Shown piece by piece: positions 1 to 6,761 of a stretch of 64,000 nt of DNA. The notes below the pieces were generated by a model. The model did no database searches, was not told the origin of the DNA, and was given only the letters and a program-made list of their open reading frames with translations. The translations under genes were made by a program, and so were the position numbers. The stretch is from Pseudoalteromonas sp. 0303 (lineage in GTDB: Bacteria > Pseudomonadota > Gammaproteobacteria > Enterobacterales > Alteromonadaceae). The first letter of the stretch is position 1, and each line of letters begins with the position of its first letter. The stretch lies in contig NZ_JABVXF010000003.1 in NCBI RefSeq assembly GCF_013349995.1, positions 1 through 64,000 of the forward strand, written 5' to 3'.

Positions 1-10
1 TAGTGACAAT

Positions 11-763
11 GTGGGCGTTATTAGATCAGAAAAGAGGCGGATGTTAAAGCCTTTTTACAAAGTGCGATCCCGCCGTGAATGGGTAATAGAGTTTTCAAAA
101 GCATTTAAATACCACATTATGGCTCAAAAATTTGGTTACGAACTGATTAAAGAATTGAAAATTTCGGTGTGTCCATATTGTAATCAAGAAGACATTACCT
201 CTATTTTTGAGAATGATGCTAGGTACCGTCCAGCATTCGATCATTTCTATCCGAAATCAAAGTTTCCATTTCTAGCAACTACACTTTCAAACTTAATTCC
301 AGCTGGTGAACGTTGTAATGAGAGGTACAAAGCTTCAGTATCTACTTTGGGCTATGCAAACCCTTATGAAAAATCAATAGATTATCAAAACCCTTTCTTC
401 AAATTTAATATAGCTAACCCTAATTTTTATGATAAAAACCTTGAATTAAAAGATGTTGAAGTTGAATTAATCATAAGAGATGAGTCTATTAAGAAAAATT
501 CTAAACTGTTTAAATTAGAAACAATTTATAACGAAGACAAATTTAAAAATGAATTTTTAAAAGTAAAAAAGAAGTATAACTTTATCAAAGAGTGTGGGGA
601 TAAGTTTCTAGACTTAGTGCACTTGAATGAGAATGATCATGAAGAAATAGACTTGCACTTTGGTATTAATATTAAAGCTTCACCCCGAAATGAAAATTTA
701 CAAGTACTCAAGGTAGATTCTCTCAACATGATTGCCAAAAGTAAAATCAAACTAAATGAATGA
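11..763 (+). CDS. HNH endonuclease-like protein, probable defence cargo of the Tn7-like element
   Basis: A protein of about 250 residues with an HNH-type zinc core: CPYC at about 54-57, DHFYPKSKFPF at about 77-87, NLIP at about 94-97 and RCNERYK at about 101-107. The paired Cys motifs and the DH pair are the expected metal and catalytic residues. The pattern CPYC...DHFxPKSxxPF...NLIPxxxxCN is common in HNH proteins that work beside an ATPase in anti-phage systems such as the PtuB half of Septu. That role is an inference, since the upstream gene is outside the window. The C-terminal half is lysine- and asparagine-rich and unrecognised. The start is uncertain: GTG at 11 is used here, ATG at 41 is an alternative, and the frame is open to the window edge. 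It is convergent with tnsC, 39 bp apart, and visibly more AT-rich than the core genes. Confidence 0.7.
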   Translation: MGVIRSEKRRMLKPFYKVRSRREWVIEFSKAFKYHIMAQKFGYELIKELKISVCPYCNQEDITSIFENDARYRPAFDHFYPKSKFPFLATTLSNLIPAGERCNERYKASVSTLGYANPYEKSIDYQNPFFKFNIANPNFYDKNLELKDVEVELIIRDESIKKNSKLFKLETIYNEDKFKNEFLKVKKKYNFIKECGDKFLDLVHLNENDHEEIDLHFGINIKASPRNENLQVLKVDSLNMIAKSKIKLNE

Positions 764-802
764 TGGTATAGGCTATATAGTTCAGTACTAGGGTGTAGAT
801 TT

Positions 803-1804
803 TCACTTCCTCAACAACTGACTAATCGGCATCTTGTCAGTAAACTTGGTTGCTATAAACGGATCTTCATCCTGGGCGCTTTCAGGTTTATAAAGTGAAT
901 AGCGCTCAACTTCGCTTGCCGTAATTTCTGCAATGGGCAAGGTAAATAGGTTTGGTACATCAGGAAACAGTACTTCATATGCTTTAACCAAATGTATGGT
1001 CATGAGAGTTTTCGCGTTATCCAACAATGCATAAAGTACGGCATCATCTAAAAAATATTTGAGTGTTCTAAAGCAGCCTTTTGAAAGTGAAAACAAAGCA
1101 AACACTGTTGTTTGCTCACTTAAATTTGGCTTTTCGGTAAATGGCATTCGGTTGGCTAAGCCAATTATTAACTGCACAAAATGCTTTGGGTTTTCTGATA
1201 ATTTAAAATAAGGCAGCTGCCGCCGTACTAATAAACGAGATGACCATTGAGGCTCGTCTGCTATTTTTTCTGCCCACGGCATACCTACCAATACAATTGA
1301 TACACCTGCTTCATCGTTAATGTATTTTAAACGATTAGCTATCTCGCGGCGTTTTTTACCTTGGTTGTGTTCAATTAGCTCCTGAAACTCATCAATAATT
1401 ATAAGCTCTGTGCCACAAGTTTTTAGGCATTTTATTAATGATGTCGTTAACCGAGTACCATTTACTCGCAGTTTCCGCTCTGTGCTACCCGTTTGCCCTA
1501 AGTCCTTAAGAAGCTCGGCTAAAGTCGATTCTAGTGTCGGGTTACTAGGTATGCGGCTTACTAATACAGGGTGGTTCATCACACCATTAATAAATTGCGG
1601 TAAATAGCGTTCTTTATATTGTTTTATTAGTCCTGTTTTACCAGTGCCTGTATCGCCACTTAAAAGCATGCAGGGCTTTTCACCTGCTAACCCTTTACCA
1701 AGTCTTAACCTGTCAAAGTCGTTAAATATCGTTGTTATTACTGGGTATTCAATAAATACATTGCGAAATTCATTTAGTCTTTCTTTTTGTTTATCGGTCA
1801 GCAT
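803..1804 (-). CDS. tnsC: Tn7-like transposition regulator TnsC (AAA+ ATPase)
   Basis: TnsC is the ATP-dependent matchmaker that forms filaments on target DNA and connects the target selector (TniQ/TnsD or a CRISPR complex) to the TnsAB transposase. The 333-residue protein has a Walker A motif GDTGTGKT near residue 50 and a Walker B LIIIDEF near residue 136, followed by a VLVGMPWAEK segment typical of this AAA+ group. The ATG at 1804 is chosen: it lies two bases after the tnsB stop, whereas a TTG at 1810 would overlap that stop. It is the third gene of the tnsABC operon. No tniQ follows it. The next gene is the convergent HNH gene, so the target selector must be encoded elsewhere in the element. 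Confidence 0.93.
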   Translation of the reverse strand: MLTDKQKERLNEFRNVFIEYPVITTIFNDFDRLRLGKGLAGEKPCMLLSGDTGTGKTGLIKQYKERYLPQFINGVMNHPVLVSRIPSNPTLESTLAELLKDLGQTGSTERKLRVNGTRLTTSLIKCLKTCGTELIIIDEFQELIEHNQGKKRREIANRLKYINDEAGVSIVLVGMPWAEKIADEPQWSSRLLVRRQLPYFKLSENPKHFVQLIIGLANRMPFTEKPNLSEQTTVFALFSLSKGCFRTLKYFLDDAVLYALLDNAKTLMTIHLVKAYEVLFPDVPNLFTLPIAEITASEVERYSLYKPESAQDEDPFIATKFTDKMPISQLLRK

Positions 1805-1806
1805 AA

Positions 1807-3615
1807 TCAAAACCCACCTAAATCTGAGGTAAAGTCATCCCAGCTTTGATCTGGCTGCTCTCTAGGAGTAACCTTTTTGGTCTTCACAGATTTACTTTGC
1901 ACGATTGATTTTTGTGAGTCACTATTTATATTTTGATGCTTAGCTAATGCTTTACCACCTTTTACTTTTGGTTTTTTGGGAGCATTTTTTAGCTCTTCAA
2001 ACTCACTTTTAATTTTATTATGAATAAACATACGAGCTCTTGCTAAACCTACATTATCGATAGAGCCCGAAATAAAATCTCGATGAATACGTTTGTTTAT
2101 TTTGTGCTGATTCAAGCTTAAATTTTGGGTATAACCGTTTGGATCTATACATGGAACTTTGATGTAATGGTCTAACTTATCTAGGTAAACGTATATATAG
2201 GAAATATCATCAGGGTTTAATTTAACTAAAACTTCTTGAGATGCCTTGTGGCTAAACTGCTTCCTATAATTTGCAAGTTCAGAACTGTCGTAGCTTAAGT
2301 TTTCTAGCCGTATCCCACCTTTTCGAAGCATCCTATGATTTGAAACACTTAGCACAATATCTAATTGTTGAAAATCAGCATCACTCAGTAATGCTGGAGG
2401 TAATATATTAAACCCTTGCTCCCACAGTTGACTCGGAATGTACTTAAAGCGGCTGTCGGCATCTTGATGGTAAACGTCTACTACCCATTTATGAAATAAC
2501 TGCATAAATGTAGTAAAACGCATAATTGCATCTTTTTTGGGATTGTATTCATGCTTTTGTAAAATGTTAGAAAAGGTTTTACCAGGAACTGGATCTAATA
2601 ACTCTGTGTTAATTGTGCCGAACATGCGTTCTACAAACGGTTTTAACCAAGGCTTTGCGACAGGGTTATATTGAGTGTTAATACCTATTTCTTCACAAGC
2701 AAGCTCAAGGTTGTTACTCCAAAATTCAGCGCCATTATCAACAACAAGCGTTTCAATTTTACCATTACAGTTCCATTCATTTATCGTATCTGGGTATAGT
2801 TTCGCTACTTCACTTTTAGGCTTCATCGCATTTAGCATAGCTCGTCTTACTGCATCATAACTAGGCTCACTAAAACTAAAGTAGTAGCCAACAATACAAT
2901 GGCTATACACATCAACTAACATGGTGAGTGTTGGCCGACCAAGCGGGATATGTAGCTCATCATCTAATAAAATAAGATCAAGTGGTGTATGGTCAATCTC
3001 AACTTTTTCGAGTACTCGGGTAGGCCGTTTATGCCCTTCTACTTTATTAAAAGCAATATCAGCTAAGTGCTTGCCATAGCGAGCCACCATTACTTCATAT
3101 TGCGGTAAATTATCTATTCTGTTTTTAAATGCTTTATATGTTAGAGGTTTTAAATCACTACCTGTAAAATTATCATTTTCAATAGTCACTAAGTCTTTAT
3201 AAAACTTATAAGCCGATGATACTGACGGCTTTTCTTTTACCAAATAACGCTCAAGTGCTTTTTCAAAAAACTTATTGGTGGATGTATTGCACTCTCTATT
3301 ACCTTTTTTATGGTGCCTTGGTACTAGGGCCATGATATTTTTATCCGCACTTGTATAAGCCCTATACCACCGTGCAGCTGTTCTCCAATTAGGCTTTTTC
3401 TCCCCCTCAACTTCGGGCATTAATTTTAATAAAGGCTCAAGATTTTTTTGTGTCCAACCTCCTAGAATATTAGCTTCAATCCATTGAATATACTTAAATT
3501 TAGCAAACGTGGTTTTTCTTATTTTATCAGGAAAGGCTTCTAAATCTTTGGCATAATTTGTACGTAGCTTAGTCTCTACTTTTGGTAATGGCTGATTAAA
3601 CTCATCATTAAACAT
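1807..3615 (-). CDS. tnsB: Tn7-like transposase subunit TnsB (DDE integrase-family)
   Basis: TnsB binds the transposon ends, makes the 3' cuts and joins the 3' ends to target DNA. The 602-residue protein has an N-terminal helical DNA-binding region (to about 190), then a retroviral-integrase-type catalytic core. The DDE triad is visible as D208 (VEIDHTPLD), D293 (VVDNGAEF) and E329 (KPWLKPFVERMFG), with a Mu-transposase-like beta-barrel after about 420. The lysine-rich tail (about 545-602) fits the TnsB C-terminus that contacts TnsC. It overlaps tnsA by 8 bp and tnsC begins 2 bp beyond its stop, so the three are translationally coupled. The reading frame is intact, so the element looks recently active. 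Confidence 0.95.
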   Translation of the reverse strand: MFNDEFNQPLPKVETKLRTNYAKDLEAFPDKIRKTTFAKFKYIQWIEANILGGWTQKNLEPLLKLMPEVEGEKKPNWRTAARWYRAYTSADKNIMALVPRHHKKGNRECNTSTNKFFEKALERYLVKEKPSVSSAYKFYKDLVTIENDNFTGSDLKPLTYKAFKNRIDNLPQYEVMVARYGKHLADIAFNKVEGHKRPTRVLEKVEIDHTPLDLILLDDELHIPLGRPTLTMLVDVYSHCIVGYYFSFSEPSYDAVRRAMLNAMKPKSEVAKLYPDTINEWNCNGKIETLVVDNGAEFWSNNLELACEEIGINTQYNPVAKPWLKPFVERMFGTINTELLDPVPGKTFSNILQKHEYNPKKDAIMRFTTFMQLFHKWVVDVYHQDADSRFKYIPSQLWEQGFNILPPALLSDADFQQLDIVLSVSNHRMLRKGGIRLENLSYDSSELANYRKQFSHKASQEVLVKLNPDDISYIYVYLDKLDHYIKVPCIDPNGYTQNLSLNQHKINKRIHRDFISGSIDNVGLARARMFIHNKIKSEFEELKNAPKKPKVKGGKALAKHQNINSDSQKSIVQSKSVKTKKVTPREQPDQSWDDFTSDLGGF

Positions 3616-4237
3616 TGTTAGACCAAATTGCTGTTTCTATTGATATTTCATTTGTAGTTAAGTCGGCAAATAACTGCCCTAATGATAATAAGCGTAGCAC
3701 CGTAGCGAGCATCTCACCTGCAGGTACTTTTAAAAAGCTAACTAACTGGCCCACTTTAATAGACCCGTATTGCTTAACTAGTTCTAACACTGATTCTTGC
3801 TGCTCTGTTAAGGACTGAAAGCCAGAGTAGCGATGTAAAAGCTTTAAGTTATTGAGTGTTGGGTATACACGGATTTGTTTATCAGTAACCAGTATTAAGT
3901 CGCGTCCATCTTGCTTAGCTATGGTTTGCTTTTCAATAAAACGTGCACGAAAGTCTTCGTCAGCAATTTTGCTTTGCGGTTTTACTTCTATAAATTTTTG
4001 CGTGCCGTCTGTATGGGTAAGTAAAAAGTCAGGTGTGTAACGGCAAATACGGTTATTGAACTCATATTCGTAACCTAGTGGTTGTGCCTCAAATGCGGCT
4101 ATTGATGGTGAAAATTCAAAATGGAAACAGGCATCAAACTCTAAAGAGGATTCAACTAAACAGGTAGATTTATTTTTTTGACTAGCAAATTTATGGAGGT
4201 TTTTTACACGGGAGTGTTTGAGTTTTCTTCTGTACAT
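3608..4237 (-). CDS. tnsA: Tn7-like endonuclease subunit TnsA
   Basis: TnsA makes the 5' cuts at the transposon ends and so allows cut-and-paste rather than replicative movement. A PD-(D/E)XK nuclease core is visible in the 209-residue protein: SLE with E33, YTPDF with D70, and IEVK with E84 and K86. A winged-helix C-terminal domain follows (about 130-209) that would contact TnsC. The start is set at the internal ATG 4237 because the sequence MYRRKLKHSRVKNL matches the way I recall relatives beginning. An upstream ATG at 4258 would add seven unusual residues. No clear ribosome-binding site supports either. Presence of tnsA separates this element from Tn5053/Tn5090 relatives, which lack it. 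Confidence 0.92.
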   Translation of the reverse strand: MYRRKLKHSRVKNLHKFASQKNKSTCLVESSLEFDACFHFEFSPSIAAFEAQPLGYEYEFNNRICRYTPDFLLTHTDGTQKFIEVKPQSKIADEDFRARFIEKQTIAKQDGRDLILVTDKQIRVYPTLNNLKLLHRYSGFQSLTEQQESVLELVKQYGSIKVGQLVSFLKVPAGEMLATVLRLLSLGQLFADLTTNEISIETAIWSNNV

Positions 4238-4290
4238 GTGAGTCAACCATCTAACCATTTGGTTAAATACTAGACTATGCCATCATATAC

Positions 4291-4346
4291 TTCCAATTTA
4301 TGTCATCTTTTAGTACAAATATGTCAATTTATACTTCAAACGACAA
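4291..4346 (-). repeat. Transposon end with two TnsB-site-like direct repeats
   Basis: The minus strand starts TGTCG at 4346 and then holds two direct copies of ATAAATTG (plus-strand CAATTTAT at 4326-4333 and 4295-4302), 31 bp apart. The first lies in GTATAAATTGACATA and the second in GACATAAATTGGAAG. From memory, TnsB sites of the I-F3 element Tn6677 share a CATAAATTGATA core, so these are probable TnsB sites. The first copy contains TTGACA and could double as a -35 element for tnsA, which would let TnsB repress its own operon. That last point is inference. Confidence 0.6.
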
Positions 4347-4366
4347 CCCAAATAGAATTTTGGGTG
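4347..4366 (-). terminator. ffs terminator hairpin, U-tract replaced by the transposon end
   Basis: A perfect 7-bp stem ACCCAAA/TTTGGGT with a 6-nt loop directly follows the ffs 3' end. The run of T expected after such a stem is absent, because the next bases on the minus strand are the transposon terminus TGTCG. The last five chromosomal bases, TGGGT on the minus strand, are the predicted target-site duplication. Confidence 0.65.
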
Positions 4367-4476
4367 GCAGTCTTACCAGCCGCATCTCGGCACACACGTC
4401 ACACGCTGTGGCTGCTCCCTTCCGGGCCTGACCAGGTTCACCTGCTAGTGTTGCGAGAGGACCAATAAGACTGCCA
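4366..4476 (-). ncRNA. ffs: 4.5S signal recognition particle RNA
   Basis: This bacterial SRP RNA binds Ffh and targets ribosomes making membrane proteins to the translocon. The minus strand reads as a long hairpin. The ends pair perfectly (TGGCAGTCTTA at the 5' side with TAAGACTGCCA at the 3' side), and the apical part contains the conserved GGTCAGG and CCGGAAGGGAGCAGCC segments around the GGAA tetraloop. The length of about 110 nt matches the Escherichia coli RNA (114 nt). A consensus promoter sits 28 bp upstream, leaving a short 5' leader that RNase P would remove. The gene is intact, so the transposon has not harmed it. It is the attachment site of the Tn7-like element. Confidence 0.95.
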
Positions 4477-4503
4477 TTGAGGGCCTTGTTTGGCGCGGAA
4501 GGG

Positions 4504-4532
4504 ATTATCTCTACTTTTAGCCTGTTATTCAA
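4504..4532 (-). promoter_or_regulatory. ffs promoter
   Basis: Minus-strand TTGAAT (4532-4527) and GATAAT (4509-4504) are spaced exactly 17 bp and followed by a GC-rich stretch. This is a near-consensus sigma-70 promoter of the growth-rate-controlled stable RNA type. It leaves about 20 nt of leader before mature ffs. Confidence 0.8.
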
Positions 4533-4542
4533 GGGATATTCG

Positions 4543-4583
4543 AAAAAGAAAGTGCGATTGCATACTTGGTATACAATCGCACT
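4543..4583 (-). terminator. Intrinsic terminator of the DUF3014-type gene
   Basis: A 10-bp perfect stem AGTGCGATTG/CAATCGCACT (4551-4560 and 4574-4583) is followed on the minus strand by TTCTTTTT. It separates the upstream gene from the ffs promoter. Confidence 0.85.
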
Positions 4584-4603
4584 GTCATTAAGGGGGTTAT
4601 CGC

Positions 4604-5467
4604 TTACTTTTCAAGTTCAGCTTTAATGTTGCGTAATGCAGCTTTCACTTTTTTCATATTTTCTGGGCCCATACGCAGTAATTGTTTTTGCGCATCAGGT
4701 AGGTTTTCCCACTCAGAGTAAGCATATTGATACGTAACTGAGTTGCGAACGAGTGGCATATCACCTTTTGGCTCTGGCGTATCAAGCAGTACGTCAATTG
4801 CCTCTTCTAGCGTGCCAGTGAATGCATCACCTTCGTAGCCAATTTCTGCATAAGCTTCGTTGATAAGTGGTTTGTATTCATCGTACATACGAATAACTTG
4901 AGCAGCGCTAAGGCTGGTAAATAGTTTTACGTATGGCGTGTAGCGCTCATAGCTATTTGGGTCGATTGTTAAAATGTCACCCTCAATAACTTTAAACGAC
5001 TCTTTGGGGCGTTCAACTGGCGCGTGGCTTAATGCCACTTTACCTTTGGCGATGTTATCAACATACACAACACCACGGCGAATAAGATCATCGGTCATCA
5101 TTAAGCTCATCACTTGGTCACTTAGTAACTCATCCATACGAGCAACAACCACTTCATCGCTTTCATTTAACGTTGGTAGTGGCTCAACTTCTGGAACTGG
5201 CTCTGGAGTGCGCTCTGGTGCAGTATCGACTACAACTGGTTCTGGCTCAGGCTCTGTCACTTCAGGTTCTGGTTCAGGCTCTTGATACTCAACAACTGGC
5301 GCTTCTTCTGCAACAATGTCTTCAACAACTTGCACTGGTTTATCTTCAGGCTTCAATAAAATAAACGCTGCCACACCAGCAACAAGGATAAGCACAACCA
5401 CCGCAAAAATCAGGTTGTTATTTGATGAACCCTTTTGTACTTCAGGCTCTGACGAATGCTCTGACAT
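4604..5467 (-). CDS. DUF3014-type single-pass membrane protein
   Basis: A 287-residue protein of unknown function. A short hydrophilic N-terminus precedes one membrane segment at about 19-38, followed by an acidic, proline-rich linker (about 58-98) made of repeated EPEPE and PEP units. The globular C-terminal domain is about 105-287. The layout (cytoplasmic tip, one helix, extended linker, periplasmic domain) suggests a periplasmic domain held away from the inner membrane. The C-terminal sequence, with RYTPYVKLFTSLSAAQVIRMY and YSEWENLPDAQKQLLRMGP, fits the DUF3014 family as I remember it. It is a single gene with its own terminator. No operon partner hints at its role. Confidence 0.75.
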   Translation of the reverse strand: MSEHSSEPEVQKGSSNNNLIFAVVVLILVAGVAAFILLKPEDKPVQVVEDIVAEEAPVVEYQEPEPEPEVTEPEPEPVVVDTAPERTPEPVPEVEPLPTLNESDEVVVARMDELLSDQVMSLMMTDDLIRRGVVYVDNIAKGKVALSHAPVERPKESFKVIEGDILTIDPNSYERYTPYVKLFTSLSAAQVIRMYDEYKPLINEAYAEIGYEGDAFTGTLEEAIDVLLDTPEPKGDMPLVRNSVTYQYAYSEWENLPDAQKQLLRMGPENMKKVKAALRNIKAELEK

Positions 5468-5601
5468 AGAAACTCCCTTAAAAATAAAACAGATAAAAAT
5501 ACGAAAAAACCATTTAGCCTTGAGCTAATCTTTGCTTCTTCTAGCTTAAAGACTTACAGTTGATAAATAAAGTAAAGACGCACAACTATTTAAATGCAAC
5601 C

Positions 5602-6747
5602 ATGAGCAGTAAGTTAAAAAAAACACAACACTCTAAAATCGCTTTATTACTAACAGGTGGTGGCGCGCGAGCGGCTTATCAAGTTGGTGTGCTTAAGGCG
5701 ATAACGCAAAGCATGCCTCGTACTGCACCGCTGCCCTTTACTATTATTAATGGGACATCAGCTGGCGCAATTAATTCCGCAGCGTTAGCATGTTATGCAT
5801 CCTGTGCGCATTTAGCATGCAAAAAACTTGAATGGGTGTGGAAGAATTTTTCGACTTCTCAGGTCTATAAAAGCGACTTTTTAAGCGTGTTTTTGCATAT
5901 TACTCGCAACATGCTTACGAGTTTTCAATCTGAACATATTAATCACCCACCAGCGAGTTTGCTGAACAATAAACCGCTGAGAAAACTGTTGCACGAAATA
6001 CTCGATTTATCGCGTATCGAACGAAATTTACATAAAAACTACCTAGATGCAGTGTCGATTACCGCTTCGAGCTACACCACGGGTGACTCTGTCGCATTTT
6101 TTCAGTCACTTACACAAAAGCCGTGGCGCAGAGCAAAGCGTGAAGGGCAGGCAACCCGCATTAATGTTGAGCACTTAATGGCATCGAGCGCTATTCCCAT
6201 GGTGTTCCCGAGCGTGAATGTTTATAACCACTATTTTGGCGATGGCTCTATTCACCAACTTTCGCCACTGAGTCCGTCGGTTCACTTAGGTGCTGAAAAA
6301 ATCTTTATTATTGGTGTTGATGAACCAAAAGAATTGCACCCACCGGGTTACCAGCCTCATTACCCGGGCCTTTCTAATATTGCAGGTCACTTACTCGATA
6401 GCGTCTTTACCGACACGCTACAGTCTGATTTAGAGCGCTTACAGCGTATTAACCGTACTTTGAGCCTTTTGCCTGCCCGCGACAAACACCAAGAGTTAAA
6501 ACAAATCGAAACTTGCGTGATCAATCCATCGCAAAACTTTAATGCAATCGCAGCTCAGTTTTATGATGACATGCCTATGGCAATCAAAGTGTTACTACGC
6601 ATGATAGGCGTGAAGAAACGTTCGCAATCGAGTTTAACGAGCTACTTACTGTTTGAAAAACGTTATACCCAAAAGCTCATTGAAATTGGCTACCAAGATG
6701 GCCTTAAAAAGCTACCTGAAATTCGTAAATTCTTAGAGCTGGAGTAG
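5602..6747 (+). CDS. Patatin-like phospholipase
   Basis: A predicted lipid acyl hydrolase of the patatin family (381 residues from the ATG at 5602; an in-frame TTG at 5560 would add 14 residues). The oxyanion-hole motif GGGARAAYQVG is at residues 19-29. The nucleophile elbow GTSAG is at 51-55 with Ser53, and the partner Asp214 lies in DGS, so the Ser-Asp dyad is complete. There is no signal peptide, so it probably acts in the cytoplasm or at the inner membrane. Physiological substrate unknown. It is divergent from the DUF3014-type gene and convergent with the antiporter gene. Confidence 0.88.
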   Translation: MSSKLKKTQHSKIALLLTGGGARAAYQVGVLKAITQSMPRTAPLPFTIINGTSAGAINSAALACYASCAHLACKKLEWVWKNFSTSQVYKSDFLSVFLHITRNMLTSFQSEHINHPPASLLNNKPLRKLLHEILDLSRIERNLHKNYLDAVSITASSYTTGDSVAFFQSLTQKPWRRAKREGQATRINVEHLMASSAIPMVFPSVNVYNHYFGDGSIHQLSPLSPSVHLGAEKIFIIGVDEPKELHPPGYQPHYPGLSNIAGHLLDSVFTDTLQSDLERLQRINRTLSLLPARDKHQELKQIETCVINPSQNFNAIAAQFYDDMPMAIKVLLRMIGVKKRSQSSLTSYLLFEKRYTQKLIEIGYQDGLKKLPEIRKFLELE

Positions 6748-6761
6748 CTAAAAGCTACTCC
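6741..6761. terminator. Inverted repeat between convergent genes
   Basis: GGAGTAGCT and AGCTACTCC form a perfect 9-bp stem with a 3-nt loop, overlapping the stop codon of the phospholipase gene and lying at the end of the antiporter gene. It has no T-run on either side, so termination activity is uncertain. Confidence 0.45.

Larger units (their letters stand above)
1..4346. mobile_element. Tn7-like transposon, tnsA-proximal end (partial), inserted downstream of ffs
   Basis: tnsA, tnsB and tnsC lie in Tn7 order and point inward from an end that abuts the 3' side of the SRP RNA gene. As in Tn7 itself, the tnsA-proximal end faces the attachment gene. The outer boundary is placed at 4346 because the minus strand there begins TGTCG, giving the 5'-TGT terminus typical of Tn7 relatives, directly after the ffs terminator hairpin. 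Two direct repeats resembling TnsB sites follow within 60 bp. An HNH gene behind tnsC is the first cargo gene. The other end, the target-site duplication partner and any tniQ, cas or CRISPR components lie beyond the window. Use of ffs as attachment site is known to me for type I-F3 CRISPR-associated transposons, but a TniQ/TnsD protein binding DNA directly is also possible. Confidence 0.88.

Noticed and set aside
763..803. tniQ/tnsD expected directly after tnsC
   Set aside because: Only 39 bp separate tnsC from the convergent HNH gene. No TniQ-like sequence occurs in the window, so it must be further into the element or absent.
4329..4532. Open frame of 67 codons across the ffs gene on the minus strand
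   Set aside because: It is the chance translation of the SRP RNA and its promoter. The RNA structure and conserved segments explain the sequence.
5173..5364. Plus-strand frames over the DUF3014-type gene
   Set aside because: They mirror the Glu-Pro repeat linker on the opposite strand and have no independent support.
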